From: Saccharopolyspora rhizosphaerae
GTDB lineage: Bacteria; Actinomycetota; Actinomycetes; Mycobacteriales; Pseudonocardiaceae
NCBI RefSeq assembly: GCF_003931915.1
Contig: NZ_RSAA01000026.1
Span: 62,001-126,000 of the forward strand
Length of the DNA: 64,000 nt
Reading direction: 5' to 3'
In this document: positions 34,683-43,593 of the stretch, in pieces
Position numbering within the stretch: position 1 is the stretch's first letter
Layout of the letters: the number at the start of each line of letters is the position of its first letter
The notes under the pieces: model-generated
The model's input: the letters and a program-made list of their open reading frames with translations, nothing else
Databases searched by the model: none
What the model was told of the DNA's origin: nothing
Translations under genes and position numbers: made by a program

Positions 34683-36527
34683 TCAGGCGTCCAGACCGCC
34701 CATCACCAGCGGGAGCCTGCGGGGCCCGTCGGCCGAGATCGTGATCGGCACGCCCCAGTCCTGACGGGTCAGGCGGCAGGCGGGGTGCTCGACCGAGTCG
34801 TCGTCATCGCAGCTGGCGGCCTGGGCGACCACGTGCAGGACGCCGTGCTCGACGCCCTCGGCCAGCACCAGCCGGCGGGTCAGGTCGGTGCCCACGCCCG
34901 CGCCCTCGACCAGCAGGTCCTCCGGTGTCGAGGTGACCTCCAGGCGGGTGGAGGGGCCGTACCGTTCGTCGAGCTTGGTGCCCGGCGGCGGCGTGAACAC
35001 CACTGCGAGCTCCACCTCCCCGGCGCCGATCTCGGTGGACGGCCGCTTGACCTGCTGCGACGCACCGTCGACGAGCTTGGCGGCCAGGCCCGGCGGGACC
35101 GGGCGCTCCAATCGGTGGGCAGCGGAGGCGACCACGACCAGCTCGCCGTCCACCACGGTCGCCCCGGAGGGCTCGGCGACGTCGGTGGCCAGGGTGGACA
35201 CCTCGTCGGTGGCGGGGTCGTAGCGGCGGACGGCGCCGTTGTAGGTGTCGCAGACCGCGACCGAACCGTCCGGCAGCACGGCCACCCCCAGCGGGTGCTG
35301 GAGCAGGGCCTTCGCAGCCGGTCCGTCGGCGTGGCCGAAGTCGAACAGACCGGTGCCCACCGCGGTGCGGATCGCGAACCCGTCGCCGCCGGCCTCGGCC
35401 CAGCGCAGCGCGGAGGTCTCGGAGTCGGCCAGCCACAGGCGGTCCCCACCGTCGGCGAGGCCGGAGGTCTGCGCGAAGAACGCCTGGTCAGCGGCGCCAT
35501 CCCGGAGGCCCTCGACGGTGGTGCCGGCGAACCGGCGGACCTCGCCGGTGCTCGGGTCGAACAGGCCGAGCGTGTGGTTGCCCGCCATCGCGATCACCAC
35601 GCCGCCGGCCGGCTCCCACCAGGCGACGTCCCACGGGCTCGTCAACGGCGTCTCCAGCCCGGGCCCGCTGTCGGACCCGTCGCGCCACTGCTCGCCGGTC
35701 CCGGCCAGCGTGGTCACGGAGCCGTCGCTGAGCCGCAGCCCCCGCAGCAGGTGGTTGACGGTGTCGGCGACGACCACGTCGTACCCGGCGGAGGCGGCGA
35801 GCCCTTCGGGCAGCAGCGCGAGCCCGGCGGGCTCGGCGAACGTCGGCTCGGTCCCGTCGGCACGACCCCGCTCACCGGTGCCGATGCGGCGGACGACGGT
35901 CTCGCCGTCGGGCTCGAACTCGACCAGCGAGTGGTTCGCCGAGTCCGACACCAGCAGGTTGCCGTTGCCCAGCGCGATGACCTTGCCGGGGAAGCGCAGC
36001 TCCGTCTCCGGCGCGGGCGGCGGCACGTAGGGGTCGTCGCCGCGGTGCAGCGTGCCCTTGGCGTCGTGCTCCGCGACGACCTCGGAGATCACGCTGCGCA
36101 GCGCCTCGACGTGGCCCTCACCCGCGGCCACGTGCACGACGTAGCCCTCGGGGTCGATGACCACGAGCGTCGGCCAGGCCTTCACGGCGTAGTTCTGCCA
36201 GGTGGTCAGCTCCGGGTCGTCGAGCACCGGGTGGTGCACGGCGTAGCGCTCGACGGCCGCGGCCAGGGCGTCCGGATCGGCCTCGTGCTCGAACTTCGGC
36301 GAGTGCACGCCGACGGTCACGACCTCGTCGGCGAACTCGGCCTCGAGCGGCCGGAGCTCGTCGATCACGTGCAGGCAGTTGATGCAGCAGAAGGTCCAGA
36401 AGTCGAGGACCAGGACTTTGCCCCGGAAGTCCTCGAGCCGGAGTTCCCGACCACCGGTGTTCAACCACTGCCGCCCGACGAGCTCCGCGGCTCGTACCCG
36501 TCCCCGACGTTTCTGCTGCTCAGTCAC
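34683..36527 (-). CDS. NHL-repeat protein with N-terminal thioredoxin domain
   Basis: 614 residues, similar in layout to NHLRC2: an N-terminal thioredoxin-like (TlpA/AhpC type) domain with FWTFCCINC (residues 43-51, CxxC = C48/C51) and VKAWPTLVVIDPEGYVV; then an NHL beta-propeller (about 165-470) with repeats such as GNLLVSDSANHSLVEF, DVVVADTVNHLLRGL and GSVAVCDTYNGAVRRY; and a C-terminal beta domain. No signal peptide is seen, so it is likely cytoplasmic. A GTG at 36527 is used; a TTG six codons upstream is possible. A redox role is inferred from the CxxC. Confidence 0.88.
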   Translation of the reverse strand: MTEQQKRRGRVRAAELVGRQWLNTGGRELRLEDFRGKVLVLDFWTFCCINCLHVIDELRPLEAEFADEVVTVGVHSPKFEHEADPDALAAAVERYAVHHPVLDDPELTTWQNYAVKAWPTLVVIDPEGYVVHVAAGEGHVEALRSVISEVVAEHDAKGTLHRGDDPYVPPPAPETELRFPGKVIALGNGNLLVSDSANHSLVEFEPDGETVVRRIGTGERGRADGTEPTFAEPAGLALLPEGLAASAGYDVVVADTVNHLLRGLRLSDGSVTTLAGTGEQWRDGSDSGPGLETPLTSPWDVAWWEPAGGVVIAMAGNHTLGLFDPSTGEVRRFAGTTVEGLRDGAADQAFFAQTSGLADGGDRLWLADSETSALRWAEAGGDGFAIRTAVGTGLFDFGHADGPAAKALLQHPLGVAVLPDGSVAVCDTYNGAVRRYDPATDEVSTLATDVAEPSGATVVDGELVVVASAAHRLERPVPPGLAAKLVDGASQQVKRPSTEIGAGEVELAVVFTPPPGTKLDERYGPSTRLEVTSTPEDLLVEGAGVGTDLTRRLVLAEGVEHGVLHVVAQAASCDDDDSVEHPACRLTRQDWGVPITISADGPRRLPLVMGGLDA

Positions 36528-36685
36528 AACAGCAGTCAACAACAACCGCCACCACCGTGTTCCACGAGGTGGGCGGCGTCATGACCGCGACCACTCGAGG
36601 CAGCCCGCACGGGACGAGCGGGTCCAGAACGGCGGACGGCTGTCCTCGTCCGGGATCGCCTCTCACCTGATCGGGCGGGGGTGAC

Positions 36686-37591
36686 TCAGGGGAGGAGCTC
36701 GCCAGCCGTGGTGGTGAGCGTGCTCAGGGCCGTCCTGATCACCGGGTGCTCACCACCGCCGCGGCGGGTGGCCGCGTGGATCCGCCGGGCCGGGGCAGGT
36801 TCGCCGCGGAGCGGGACGCGCACGACCGGCCAGTCGTGAAGCCGGGCGAGGCGCGGAACCAGGATGATCCCGAAGTGGTGCGCGACCAGCGCCGTTCCGG
36901 TGTCCCACTCGTCGGCGTAGTGCACGATGTTGGGGCTGAACCCCGCCGAGGTGCAGGCCGCCCGCACCAGCTCGTGGTACGTGCTGCCCGGGCGGCCGAC
37001 GATCCACTGCTCGTCGGCGACGTCGGCGAGCTGGACCCGGCTGCGCTTCGTCAGCGGGTGACCGACGGGCACGACCAGGTCGAGCGGGTCGTCGACGAGG
37101 CGCTGCTGCTCGAAGCGCTCGTCGGCGGGCGGCGGCAGGTCAGCGGTGCCGATCACCAGCGCCAGGTCCGCGTCTCCGGACAGCAGGAGGTCGAAGCACC
37201 GGGCCGGTTCCGCTTCGATCACCCGGACCCGGACCTGCGGGTACTGCTCCCGCAACGCCGCTGCGGCGGGCGGCAGCAGGTGGGTGGCCGCGGTGGAGAA
37301 CCCGCACAGCGTGAACGACCCGCTCGGTTCCTCGGTGGTGGCGGCGAGCTCCGCGTAGGCGCGCTCGACCTGGGCGTGCAGCACCTCGGCGTGGTGCAAC
37401 ACCGTCCGAGCGGCCGAGGTGAGCTTGACGCCCCTGCCGGACTGGCTGATCAGCTCGGTTCCGAGCTCGTCGGCGAGCTGGCGCAGCTGGTACGACACCG
37501 CCGAGGGCGTGTAGTTCAGCGCCGCGGCGGCGGCCGTGATGGTGCCGTGGTGGGCGACCACCTGCAGCACCTTGAGCCGAGGGTCGATCAT
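36686..37591 (-). CDS. LysR-family transcriptional regulator
   Basis: 301 residues: an N-terminal winged helix (residues 1-60, MIDPRLKVLQVVAHHGTITA and SAVSYQLRQLADELG) and a periplasmic-binding-like effector domain (about 90-295). It is divergent from an MFS transporter gene with only 72 bases between, and an inverted repeat fills that gap. By the usual LysR pattern it controls the transporter and itself. I used the ATG at 37591, which gives the standard length. Confidence 0.92.
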   Translation of the reverse strand: MIDPRLKVLQVVAHHGTITAAAAALNYTPSAVSYQLRQLADELGTELISQSGRGVKLTSAARTVLHHAEVLHAQVERAYAELAATTEEPSGSFTLCGFSTAATHLLPPAAAALREQYPQVRVRVIEAEPARCFDLLLSGDADLALVIGTADLPPPADERFEQQRLVDDPLDLVVPVGHPLTKRSRVQLADVADEQWIVGRPGSTYHELVRAACTSAGFSPNIVHYADEWDTGTALVAHHFGIILVPRLARLHDWPVVRVPLRGEPAPARRIHAATRRGGGEHPVIRTALSTLTTTAGELLP

Positions 37592-37592
37592 G

Positions 37593-37627
37593 CGAACATT
37601 CTGCACGGTCTTCTGCAGGAACGTTCG
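37593..37627. promoter_or_regulatory. LysR-type operator between the regulator and MFS genes
   Basis: CGAACATTCTGCA (37593-37605) is mirrored by TGCAGGAACGTTCG (37614-37627), an imperfect inverted repeat placed in the divergent promoter gap. It starts 2 nt before the regulator's ATG. Confidence 0.55.
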
Positions 37628-37663
37628 ATTTTCTTCAGCGGTGGCTGGCGGCAGCCTGGTGTC

Positions 37664-39079
37664 GTGATCCCCTCGGCTGCTCCCACGCGCTCGGTCCGCA
37701 CCGGCGTCCACGTCCTCGTCGTCCTCACCGCGGGCGCCTACCTCCCGAGCCCGCTGCTGCCCGGTTACCAGCACGACTTCGGGTTCAGCGATCTGTCCCT
37801 GACCCTGATCTACGCCACGTTCGCGCTGGTCAGCGCACCTGCTCTGCTGGTGCTCGGGCCGGCTACCGACGCACTGGGACCGCGCGCGGTGCTGCGCGCG
37901 AGCCTGGTCGCCGGCGCCGTCGCCTCGCTCTGCTTCGCGCTCGCCTCCGGAACACCGTGGCTGGTGGTCGGACGGGCCGCGCAGGGCGTCGCGCTCGGAG
38001 CTGCCACCGGCGCCTCGAGTGTGCTGATCAGCGAGAACGCCCCGGGACGCGGTCCGTTGCTGGCCAGCGCGGCGTTCCTGGCCGGCACCGCGGCCGGGCC
38101 GGTCGTGTCCGGGGCGCTCGCCGAGCACGCCCCGGCGCCGTTCGTGCTGCCCTTCCTGCTGCACCTGGCGCTGCTGGCCCACGGCTGGTCCCGGGTGTCG
38201 CGCCTGCCTGCGCCGGCGACCGGCCTGCGGTGGCGTCCCACCCGGCCGCGGATCCCGGCGGGCGTGCGCGCGGTGTTCGCCACGGCCGCCGCGACCGGCT
38301 TCCTCGCGTGGACGGCGGTCGGTCTGTTCCTGTCGTTGATCCCCGCCCTGCTCGACCGCGCGGGGCACCGCGACCTGGCGGTGTCCGGCTGCGTCCTCGG
38401 CTCGGTGCTGGTCGTCTCGGTGCTGGCCCAGCCGCTGGTGTCACGGCTCGGCGCGCAGCGGGCGCAGCGGCACGGCCTGGCGGCGCTGTTCGCCAGCCTC
38501 GTGCTGCTAACTCTGACCAGCGGTGGATCGGCGGCGGTCACCACGCTCGCGGCGTTGGTGGCCGGGTTCGGGCACGGCTTGGCCTACGGCGGTGCGGCGG
38601 GGGCCGTCGAGTCCACCGCGCCCACGGGCGGGCGCGGTGCGATCACCGGGGCGCTGTACCTGGCCTTCTACCTCGGGGCCGGCTGCCCGGCGATCGCGGT
38701 CGGGCTGATCACGCTGCGGTTCCCGCTGGAAACCGCGATGTCCTGGGTGACCGCGGTGGCGGCGGCACTCGTGCTGCTCACGGCGGTGCTCGGAAAACCG
38801 CTCGCGCGGACCGGCACTTCCCAGCAACATCAGCGCAATGCCAGCGGACGCACCGGATCGCACTGCACGAGCGCTGAACGCGGCCGTGGCCGCCGGCCGG
38901 GACTTCGGGCTCGACGTGAGCGGAACCCGGGTGCTGCACGACCTGTTCTCCGTCGTCGTCCACCTCGCTCCCGCACCGGTGGTGGCCCGGGTGCCGGTGG
39001 TGCTGCCCCCGGGCAGCGGCCCCACCGCCCAAGCGGCCCGCCAACGGGCGGAGCTCGACGTGGTGGCGTGGCTGGCTGA
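37664..39079 (+). CDS. MFS transporter, with anomalous 3' end
   Basis: About 390 residues form a 12-helix major facilitator of the drug-efflux/CynX-like type (VHVLVVLTAGAYLPSPLLPGY, LGPATDALGPRAVLRASL, GRAAQGVALGAATGASSVL). After helix 12 (LLTAVLGKPLAR) the frame does not stop: it runs about 80 more residues of Arg/Gly/Pro-rich sequence and overlaps the next gene by 242 bases. The extension looks like out-of-frame reading of that gene, so a stop was probably lost or a frameshift lies near 38830. GTG start at 37664, without a clear ribosome site. The partner LysR regulator is adjacent. Confidence 0.75.
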   Translation: MIPSAAPTRSVRTGVHVLVVLTAGAYLPSPLLPGYQHDFGFSDLSLTLIYATFALVSAPALLVLGPATDALGPRAVLRASLVAGAVASLCFALASGTPWLVVGRAAQGVALGAATGASSVLISENAPGRGPLLASAAFLAGTAAGPVVSGALAEHAPAPFVLPFLLHLALLAHGWSRVSRLPAPATGLRWRPTRPRIPAGVRAVFATAAATGFLAWTAVGLFLSLIPALLDRAGHRDLAVSGCVLGSVLVVSVLAQPLVSRLGAQRAQRHGLAALFASLVLLTLTSGGSAAVTTLAALVAGFGHGLAYGGAAGAVESTAPTGGRGAITGALYLAFYLGAGCPAIAVGLITLRFPLETAMSWVTAVAAALVLLTAVLGKPLARTGTSQQHQRNASGRTGSHCTSAERGRGRRPGLRARRERNPGAARPVLRRRPPRSRTGGGPGAGGAAPGQRPHRPSGPPTGGARRGGVAG

Positions 39080-39761
39080 GCAAGGGCAACCGGTGATCCC
39101 GCCGAGCCCGCTGGTACCCCGGGAACCGGTCCAGCGCGACGGGTTCTCGATGACGTTCTGGCAGTTCACCGAGATCGTCGAGACCACCGAACCCGACTAC
39201 GTGCGCAACGCCGGCCTGGTCGCCGACCTGCACCAGGCGCTGCGTGCGTACCCGGGCGAGCTGCCGTTCCTGTCCGCTGCCGAGCCGCAGATGGTCACCG
39301 GCGCGCTGGCCGACCTGGCGGCGCGACCCGACCTGCTGGACCCGGCCGACCTCGCCCGCGCCCAGCAGGAGTGGGAAGTGCTGAAACCGCTGGTGCGCGA
39401 CCGCACGGCGTTCGAGGCGGAGTACCCGGTCGAGCTCCAGCCGGTCCACGGCGACGCACCGCCGTTCAACATCGTCCCCACCCCGGACGGTGAGCTGTAC
39501 GCGGACTTCGAACTGGTCTCGCTGGGACCCGTCGAGTGGGACCTGGCCGCGTTCGGCAGCGAGTGCGAGGCCGCCTACGACCGCCGCGCGCAGGAGCTCG
39601 GGCTGCGCGCACTGGACGAGCAGGTGCTGCGCTTCGTCAACGCCGTGGGGAACCTGCGGTCGGTGGCCTGCCTGTCCCTCGTCCCGCAGCTGCCGATGCT
39701 CGCCGACGCCCTGCGACCCGCGATCGAGCAGTGGCGGCTCCAGCCCTTCGCCGGAGGCTGA
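38838..39761 (+). CDS. aminoglycoside phosphotransferase-fold protein
   Basis: A 307-residue small-molecule kinase fold (APH family). Seen: VVARVPVVLP for the nucleotide-binding strand with an unusual missing Lys; AELDVVAWLAEQG; the catalytic HGDAPPFNI at about residue 203; and ADFELVSLGPVEWDLA for the metal-binding block. Substrates of this family include antibiotics, choline and homoserine; none can be chosen here. Its start lies inside the 3' extension of the MFS frame, and no ribosome site is visible. Confidence 0.82.
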   Translation: MPADAPDRTARALNAAVAAGRDFGLDVSGTRVLHDLFSVVVHLAPAPVVARVPVVLPPGSGPTAQAARQRAELDVVAWLAEQGQPVIPPSPLVPREPVQRDGFSMTFWQFTEIVETTEPDYVRNAGLVADLHQALRAYPGELPFLSAAEPQMVTGALADLAARPDLLDPADLARAQQEWEVLKPLVRDRTAFEAEYPVELQPVHGDAPPFNIVPTPDGELYADFELVSLGPVEWDLAAFGSECEAAYDRRAQELGLRALDEQVLRFVNAVGNLRSVACLSLVPQLPMLADALRPAIEQWRLQPFAGG

Positions 39762-40615
39762 GCGGCTGAGATCCGTCGCCACGTGCACCGATCAGCGCTC
39801 TGACCTGCAGGGTCGTCTCGGGGGTCGAGCCGGGGCGCCGTGCTCACCGAACGCGCCTCGACGCTCGGCTCGAGGAAGGCGGGGGGTCGCGGGAGTCGCC
39901 GCCGTTGTCGATGTCCTGCACCAGCACCCCGCGGTGTCGGCGACCGTGGTCGGAACCCGCGGACGAGCTGGGGGCGACGCGCACGACCTACCGCCTCCGC
40001 CGGGACACCCATCCGGACCTGGGCCACGCCGGTGCCGGGCTTCGTCGAACCGGTGGAGTCGGGGTGACGGACCCCGAGAATTGGAGAGCCCCGCGATGCT
40101 GCCAGGTCGGGGGTCCGACAGCACCGCGGGGTCATCCTGAATATCGACACCCACCCTGCGTTCGTTACACCTGTTGCAGGCTGTGTCCTACATCACGTTT
40201 CTTCACCTGTACCGGCGACGGAATCGCAGGTCAGCGCACTGCACGTGTCGATGTTGCCCTGTCGATCGCCCCGCATACCGATATCTAGCAACCTTCCTAG
40301 AGATCAGTAGACAACGACATCGCCGCCCTCGGGCGCCCCTCCGCCGGGTGAGGGGCGACCTTTCGCGCGCAATGCCCGTCCCCACCCGGACGTGGCAGTG
40401 GGGTTGGCCGGGGCCGGGTGCGAGTCCTGCGAGTTCGGACGTGGCGGAGGTGGCCGGACGTCAGGGCTCCCACCCGGAGGAGGTCGTGTCGACGCCTTCG
40501 GGCGTGAGGGCCTTGGTGACGAGTCGAGCGTTGGGGCCAGGTTGCGGAGGCACAGGGCACGTGCGGGCTGACCTGAAGGGAGGAACAGGCCGCAGCGATG
40601 ACCCGTGCCGCGGGG
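39762..40615. other. long intergenic region without a supported gene
   Basis: 854 bases. Open frames are short and have no protein-like pattern. About 40140-40320 is clearly more AT-rich than the surroundings and ends in a small terminator-like hairpin (40334-40357). It could carry a promoter and a short non-coding transcript. I found no tRNA or known riboswitch fold. Confidence 0.5.
40334..40357 (+). terminator. hairpin with T-rich tail in the gene-free region
   Basis: CGCCCCTC (40334-40341) pairs with 40350-40357, followed by ACCTTTCG. It is not near the end of any annotated gene. Confidence 0.4.
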
Positions 40616-41803
40616 TCAGTCCTGGGTGAGCAGGTAGCGGCCGAAGTGGGGGACCGTGAAGGCGATCTGGCCGCGCTCCCCTGAGTAGACGAGCCCCTTC
40701 TTGATCAGCGCGTCCCGGGCGGGGGACAGCGACGAGGGGCGGCGCTCCAGGTACTCGGCGATCTTGGCGGTCGGTGCCGGCTCGTCCTTCCCCTCGACCA
40801 GCTCGGCCATGGCCCGCAGGTACTCGCGCTCGGCCGGGGTGGCCCGCTCGTAGCGCGAGCCGAAGAAGCCGACCGCCAACTCCGACTCGGCCTCCGGGGA
40901 GGCGAGGCGCACGTCCTCCTCGGAGATCTCGGTGCGCACGGCCGCGTCCCAGGTGGCCTTGCCGTAGGCCTGCACGAAGTACGGGTAACCGCCGGAGACG
41001 GTGAACAGCGTGTCCAGCGCGGCCGGGGTGATCTCGGCTTCCTCCCGCTCTATCGGGGCGATCACCGCGCGGTCGGCGTCCGAGCGGTCCAGCCGGTCGA
41101 TGCGGACGTAGCGGAACAGCCGCTCCGAGTAGGACTTGCTGGCCGACAGCACGGCGGGCACGTGCGGCAGGCCCGCGCCGACGACCAGCGGAGCGCCCGA
41201 CTGGGACAGCTCGTGGCAGGCGGCGCACAGCGCGGAGACGTCCTCGGCCTGCACGTCCTGCATCTCGTCGAGCAGCAGCGCGATGCCCGTCCCGACGTCG
41301 GCGGCCAGTTCCGCGACCTCGGTGAACAGCTCGACCAAGTCGATCTCGACGTCCCCCGAATCAGCCCGGCCCACCGCCGCGGGGACGTCGATGCCGGGCT
41401 GCCACCGGTCCCGCAGCTTGGCGTCCTTCGGGTTGGCCTTGAGCGCGAAGGCCTTGAGCACCGACAGGACCTCCTCCACCCGGTCCGGAGCGCGGTGGCG
41501 CACGGCCAGGTCGCGGATCGCGCGGTGCAGGGCGGCGGACAGCGGCCGACGCAGACCGGCCTCCGGACGGGCCTCGACCTTGCCCGCACCCCAGCCGCGC
41601 CGGACCGCCATCGAGCGCAGCTCGCCGAGGAGCACGGTCTTGCCCACGCCGCGGAGTCCGGTCAGCACCAGGCTCCGTTCCGGACGACCTCGGGCGACGC
41701 GTTCCAGCACGACCTCGAAGGCGTCCAGCTCGCGGGTACGTCCGGCCAGCTCAGGCGGTCGCTGTCCGGCGCCGGGGGCGAAGGGGTTGCGGACCGGGTC
41801 CAT
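40616..41803 (-). CDS. AAA/STAND-type ATPase with C-terminal winged helix
   Basis: A 395-residue P-loop ATPase of the archaeal-ATPase/Orc1-like type. Seen: Walker A TGLRGVGKT (48-56), Walker B ALLLDEMQD, a sensor-like VVGAGLP, GGYPYFVQAYG typical of this group, and a C-terminal wHTH (EYLERRPSSLSPARDALIKKGLVY). The role is unknown; such proteins occur as regulators and in defence or mobile loci. The ATG at 41803 has TACAGT 9 nt upstream and no ribosome site, suggesting a leaderless mRNA. No partner gene is beside it. Confidence 0.82.
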   Translation of the reverse strand: MDPVRNPFAPGAGQRPPELAGRTRELDAFEVVLERVARGRPERSLVLTGLRGVGKTVLLGELRSMAVRRGWGAGKVEARPEAGLRRPLSAALHRAIRDLAVRHRAPDRVEEVLSVLKAFALKANPKDAKLRDRWQPGIDVPAAVGRADSGDVEIDLVELFTEVAELAADVGTGIALLLDEMQDVQAEDVSALCAACHELSQSGAPLVVGAGLPHVPAVLSASKSYSERLFRYVRIDRLDRSDADRAVIAPIEREEAEITPAALDTLFTVSGGYPYFVQAYGKATWDAAVRTEISEEDVRLASPEAESELAVGFFGSRYERATPAEREYLRAMAELVEGKDEPAPTAKIAEYLERRPSSLSPARDALIKKGLVYSGERGQIAFTVPHFGRYLLTQD

Positions 41804-42078
41804 AACCGTCGGACTGTATCCGCGTTTCTAGCTCTGTTTCGATAGTTGGCGAGATTCCGGTATCGCGTGTCCACCGCCCAGCCCGACGAAGCCGAGTCGG
41901 CACCGACGGCCACCCCGTGGGAGCGGAGCCAGAGCTGGAAGCTCCCGTGACTGGGCGAAACAGCAGTCCCCTCCAGGACCTCCCCGGCGGCACAACCCCA
42001 GATCACGCCGCCCACCGCGTTCAGGGAGCAGGCCTCGGCTGACCCCTCTCGAGGGACGAGCCTGGGGCAGTTCCGGGC

Positions 42079-42138
42079 GCATCGCGGTGTATCGGGGCGT
42101 ATCGGAATGTCGCTAGACAGCGCGATACGGGGCGATGC
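42079..42138. repeat. nested inverted repeat
   Basis: GCATCGC-GGT-GTATCG (42079-42094) mirrors CGATAC-GGG-GCGATGC (42123-42138), with a small CGCT/AGCG hairpin (42111-42122) inside. It lies directly beyond the fadA2 terminator. Confidence 0.5.
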
Positions 42139-42143
42139 AGGCA

Positions 42144-42180
42144 CGAAGGCCCCCGGTGCTCCGGGCACCGGGGGCCTTCG
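42144..42180 (-). terminator. terminator of fadA2
   Basis: The 15-bp perfect arms (42144-42158 and 42166-42180, CGAAGGCCCCCGGTG) flank a 7-nt loop, 14 nt past the fadA2 stop. Confidence 0.88.
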
Positions 42181-42193
42181 ACGTGCGCAGTGG

Positions 42194-43471
42194 TCAGCGC
42201 TCGAGGATGGCGGTGAGGCCCTGGCCGCCCGCCGCGCAGATCGAGACCAGTCCCTTGCCCTGGCCCTTCTCGGCGAGCAGCTTGGCGAGGGTCGCCACGA
42301 TGCGGCCGCCGGTGGCGGCGAACGGGTGCCCGGCGGCCAGCGACGAGCCGTTGACGTTGAGCTTGGCCTCGTCGACCTCGCCCAGGACCTTGTCACGGCC
42401 CAGGCGGTTCTTGCAGAAGTCCGGGTCCTGCCAGGACTTCAGCGTCGCCAGCACCTGGGAGGCGAAGGCCTCGTGGATCTCGTAGAAGTCGAAGTCGCCC
42501 AGCTGCAGGCCGTTGCGGTCGAGCAGCTTCGGCACCGCGTAGGCCGGGGCCATCAGCAGGCCCTCGTCACCGCTGACGTGGTCGACGGCTGCAGGGGCGA
42601 TGTCCGACAGGTAGGCCAGCACCGGGACGTTGTTGGCGTGGGCCCACTCCTCGCTGGCCAGCAGAACCGTGGAGGCACCGTCGGTGAGCGGGGTCGAGTT
42701 GCCCGCGGTCATCGTGGCGCCGTCGCCCTTGCCGAAGACGGGCTTGAGCTTCGCGAGCTTCTCCACCGAGCTGTCCGGGCGCAGGTTCTGGTCCTGGGAC
42801 ACGCCCTGGAACGAGGTGATCAGGTCGTCGAAGAAGCCGCGGTCGTAGGCGGCGGCGAGCCGGTGGTGGCTGCGCGCGGCCAGCTCGTCCTGGGCCTCGC
42901 GGCTGATCTCCCAGGCCAGCGCGGTCTTCGCGGCGTGCTCGCCCATCGACAGACCGGTGCGCGGCTCGGAGTTCTGCGGGATCTCCGGCACCACGTGCTG
43001 CGGCCGGACACCGGTCAGGGCCTTGACCTTGGCCCCGGTGGACTTGGCGTGGTTGGCCCTGAGCAGCACCCGGCGGAACTCGTCGTTCACCGCGATGGGC
43101 GCGTCGCTGGCGGAGTCGACACCACCGCCGATGCCGACCTCGATCTGGCCGAGCGCGATCTTGTTGGCGACCGAGACCACGGCTTCGAGGCCGGTCGCGC
43201 ACGCCATCTGCACGTCGTGGGCCGGGGTGCGCGCGTCGAGCTTGGAGCCCAGGACCGTCTCGCGAGCGAGGTTGAAGTCGCGGCTGTGCTTGAGCACGGC
43301 ACCGGCGACGAACTCGTCGACGGTCTTGTCCGCCAGGCCGAACCGGGCGACGAGCCCGTCGAGCGCAGCGGTGAGCATGTCCTGGTTGGAGGCTTGAGCG
43401 AAGGGACCGCCGGATCGCGCGAACGGGATCCGATTGCCGCCGAGGATCGCGACTCGCCGAACGGTGGCCAT
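42194..43471 (-). CDS. fadA2: acetyl-CoA C-acetyltransferase (thiolase), FadA2-like
   Basis: A 425-residue thiolase that cleaves or condenses acyl-CoA in fatty-acid metabolism. Seen: nucleophile Cys91 in MACATG; the EIHEAFA segment; His382 in AAGHP; Cys412 in SICAAGGQG. Length and motifs are complete. GGGAG lies before the ATG. It is divergent from fabG4-htdX, the same arrangement as Mycobacterium Rv0243/Rv0242c-Rv0241c, and probably works with them in lipid turnover. A 24-bp palindrome lies between the two promoters. Confidence 0.93.
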   Translation of the reverse strand: MATVRRVAILGGNRIPFARSGGPFAQASNQDMLTAALDGLVARFGLADKTVDEFVAGAVLKHSRDFNLARETVLGSKLDARTPAHDVQMACATGLEAVVSVANKIALGQIEVGIGGGVDSASDAPIAVNDEFRRVLLRANHAKSTGAKVKALTGVRPQHVVPEIPQNSEPRTGLSMGEHAAKTALAWEISREAQDELAARSHHRLAAAYDRGFFDDLITSFQGVSQDQNLRPDSSVEKLAKLKPVFGKGDGATMTAGNSTPLTDGASTVLLASEEWAHANNVPVLAYLSDIAPAAVDHVSGDEGLLMAPAYAVPKLLDRNGLQLGDFDFYEIHEAFASQVLATLKSWQDPDFCKNRLGRDKVLGEVDEAKLNVNGSSLAAGHPFAATGGRIVATLAKLLAEKGQGKGLVSICAAGGQGLTAILER

Positions 43472-43507
43472 ACCTACTCCCTCGTTGCTGGTTCGTTCCT
43501 GGCCAAT

Positions 43508-43531
43508 CTAACCTACCCGCGGGTAAGTTAG
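43508..43531. promoter_or_regulatory. TetR-type operator between fadA2 and fabG4
   Basis: A near-perfect 24-bp palindrome: left half CTAACCTACCCG, right half CGGGTAAGTTAG, with one mismatched pair. The left half resembles the sequence upstream of the TetR gene (46573-46583, AACCTACTCGC). Confidence 0.65.
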
Positions 43532-43593
43532 CCGTCGAGCAACTGCGCGACTTCGTGTCCGAACCCTCATGAACGCCTCCTCGGGAGTGTCCG

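Larger units (their letters stand above)
41804..42193. other. intergenic region with GTATCG repeats and a terminator
   Basis: 390 bases with no gene. GTATCG or near copies occur at about 41816, 41862, 42089 and 42099, with CGATAC at 42123. A nested inverted repeat and the fadA2 terminator occupy the right end. Confidence 0.5.

Noticed and set aside
36746..37660. Upstream extension of the MFS frame across the LysR gene
   Set aside because: It would be antisense to a complete LysR gene; the helix-1 start and the operator position support 37664.
40400..40615. Possible tRNA or riboswitch in the gene-free region
   Set aside because: No cloverleaf, no T-loop GTTCRA in the right context and no known riboswitch core could be traced.
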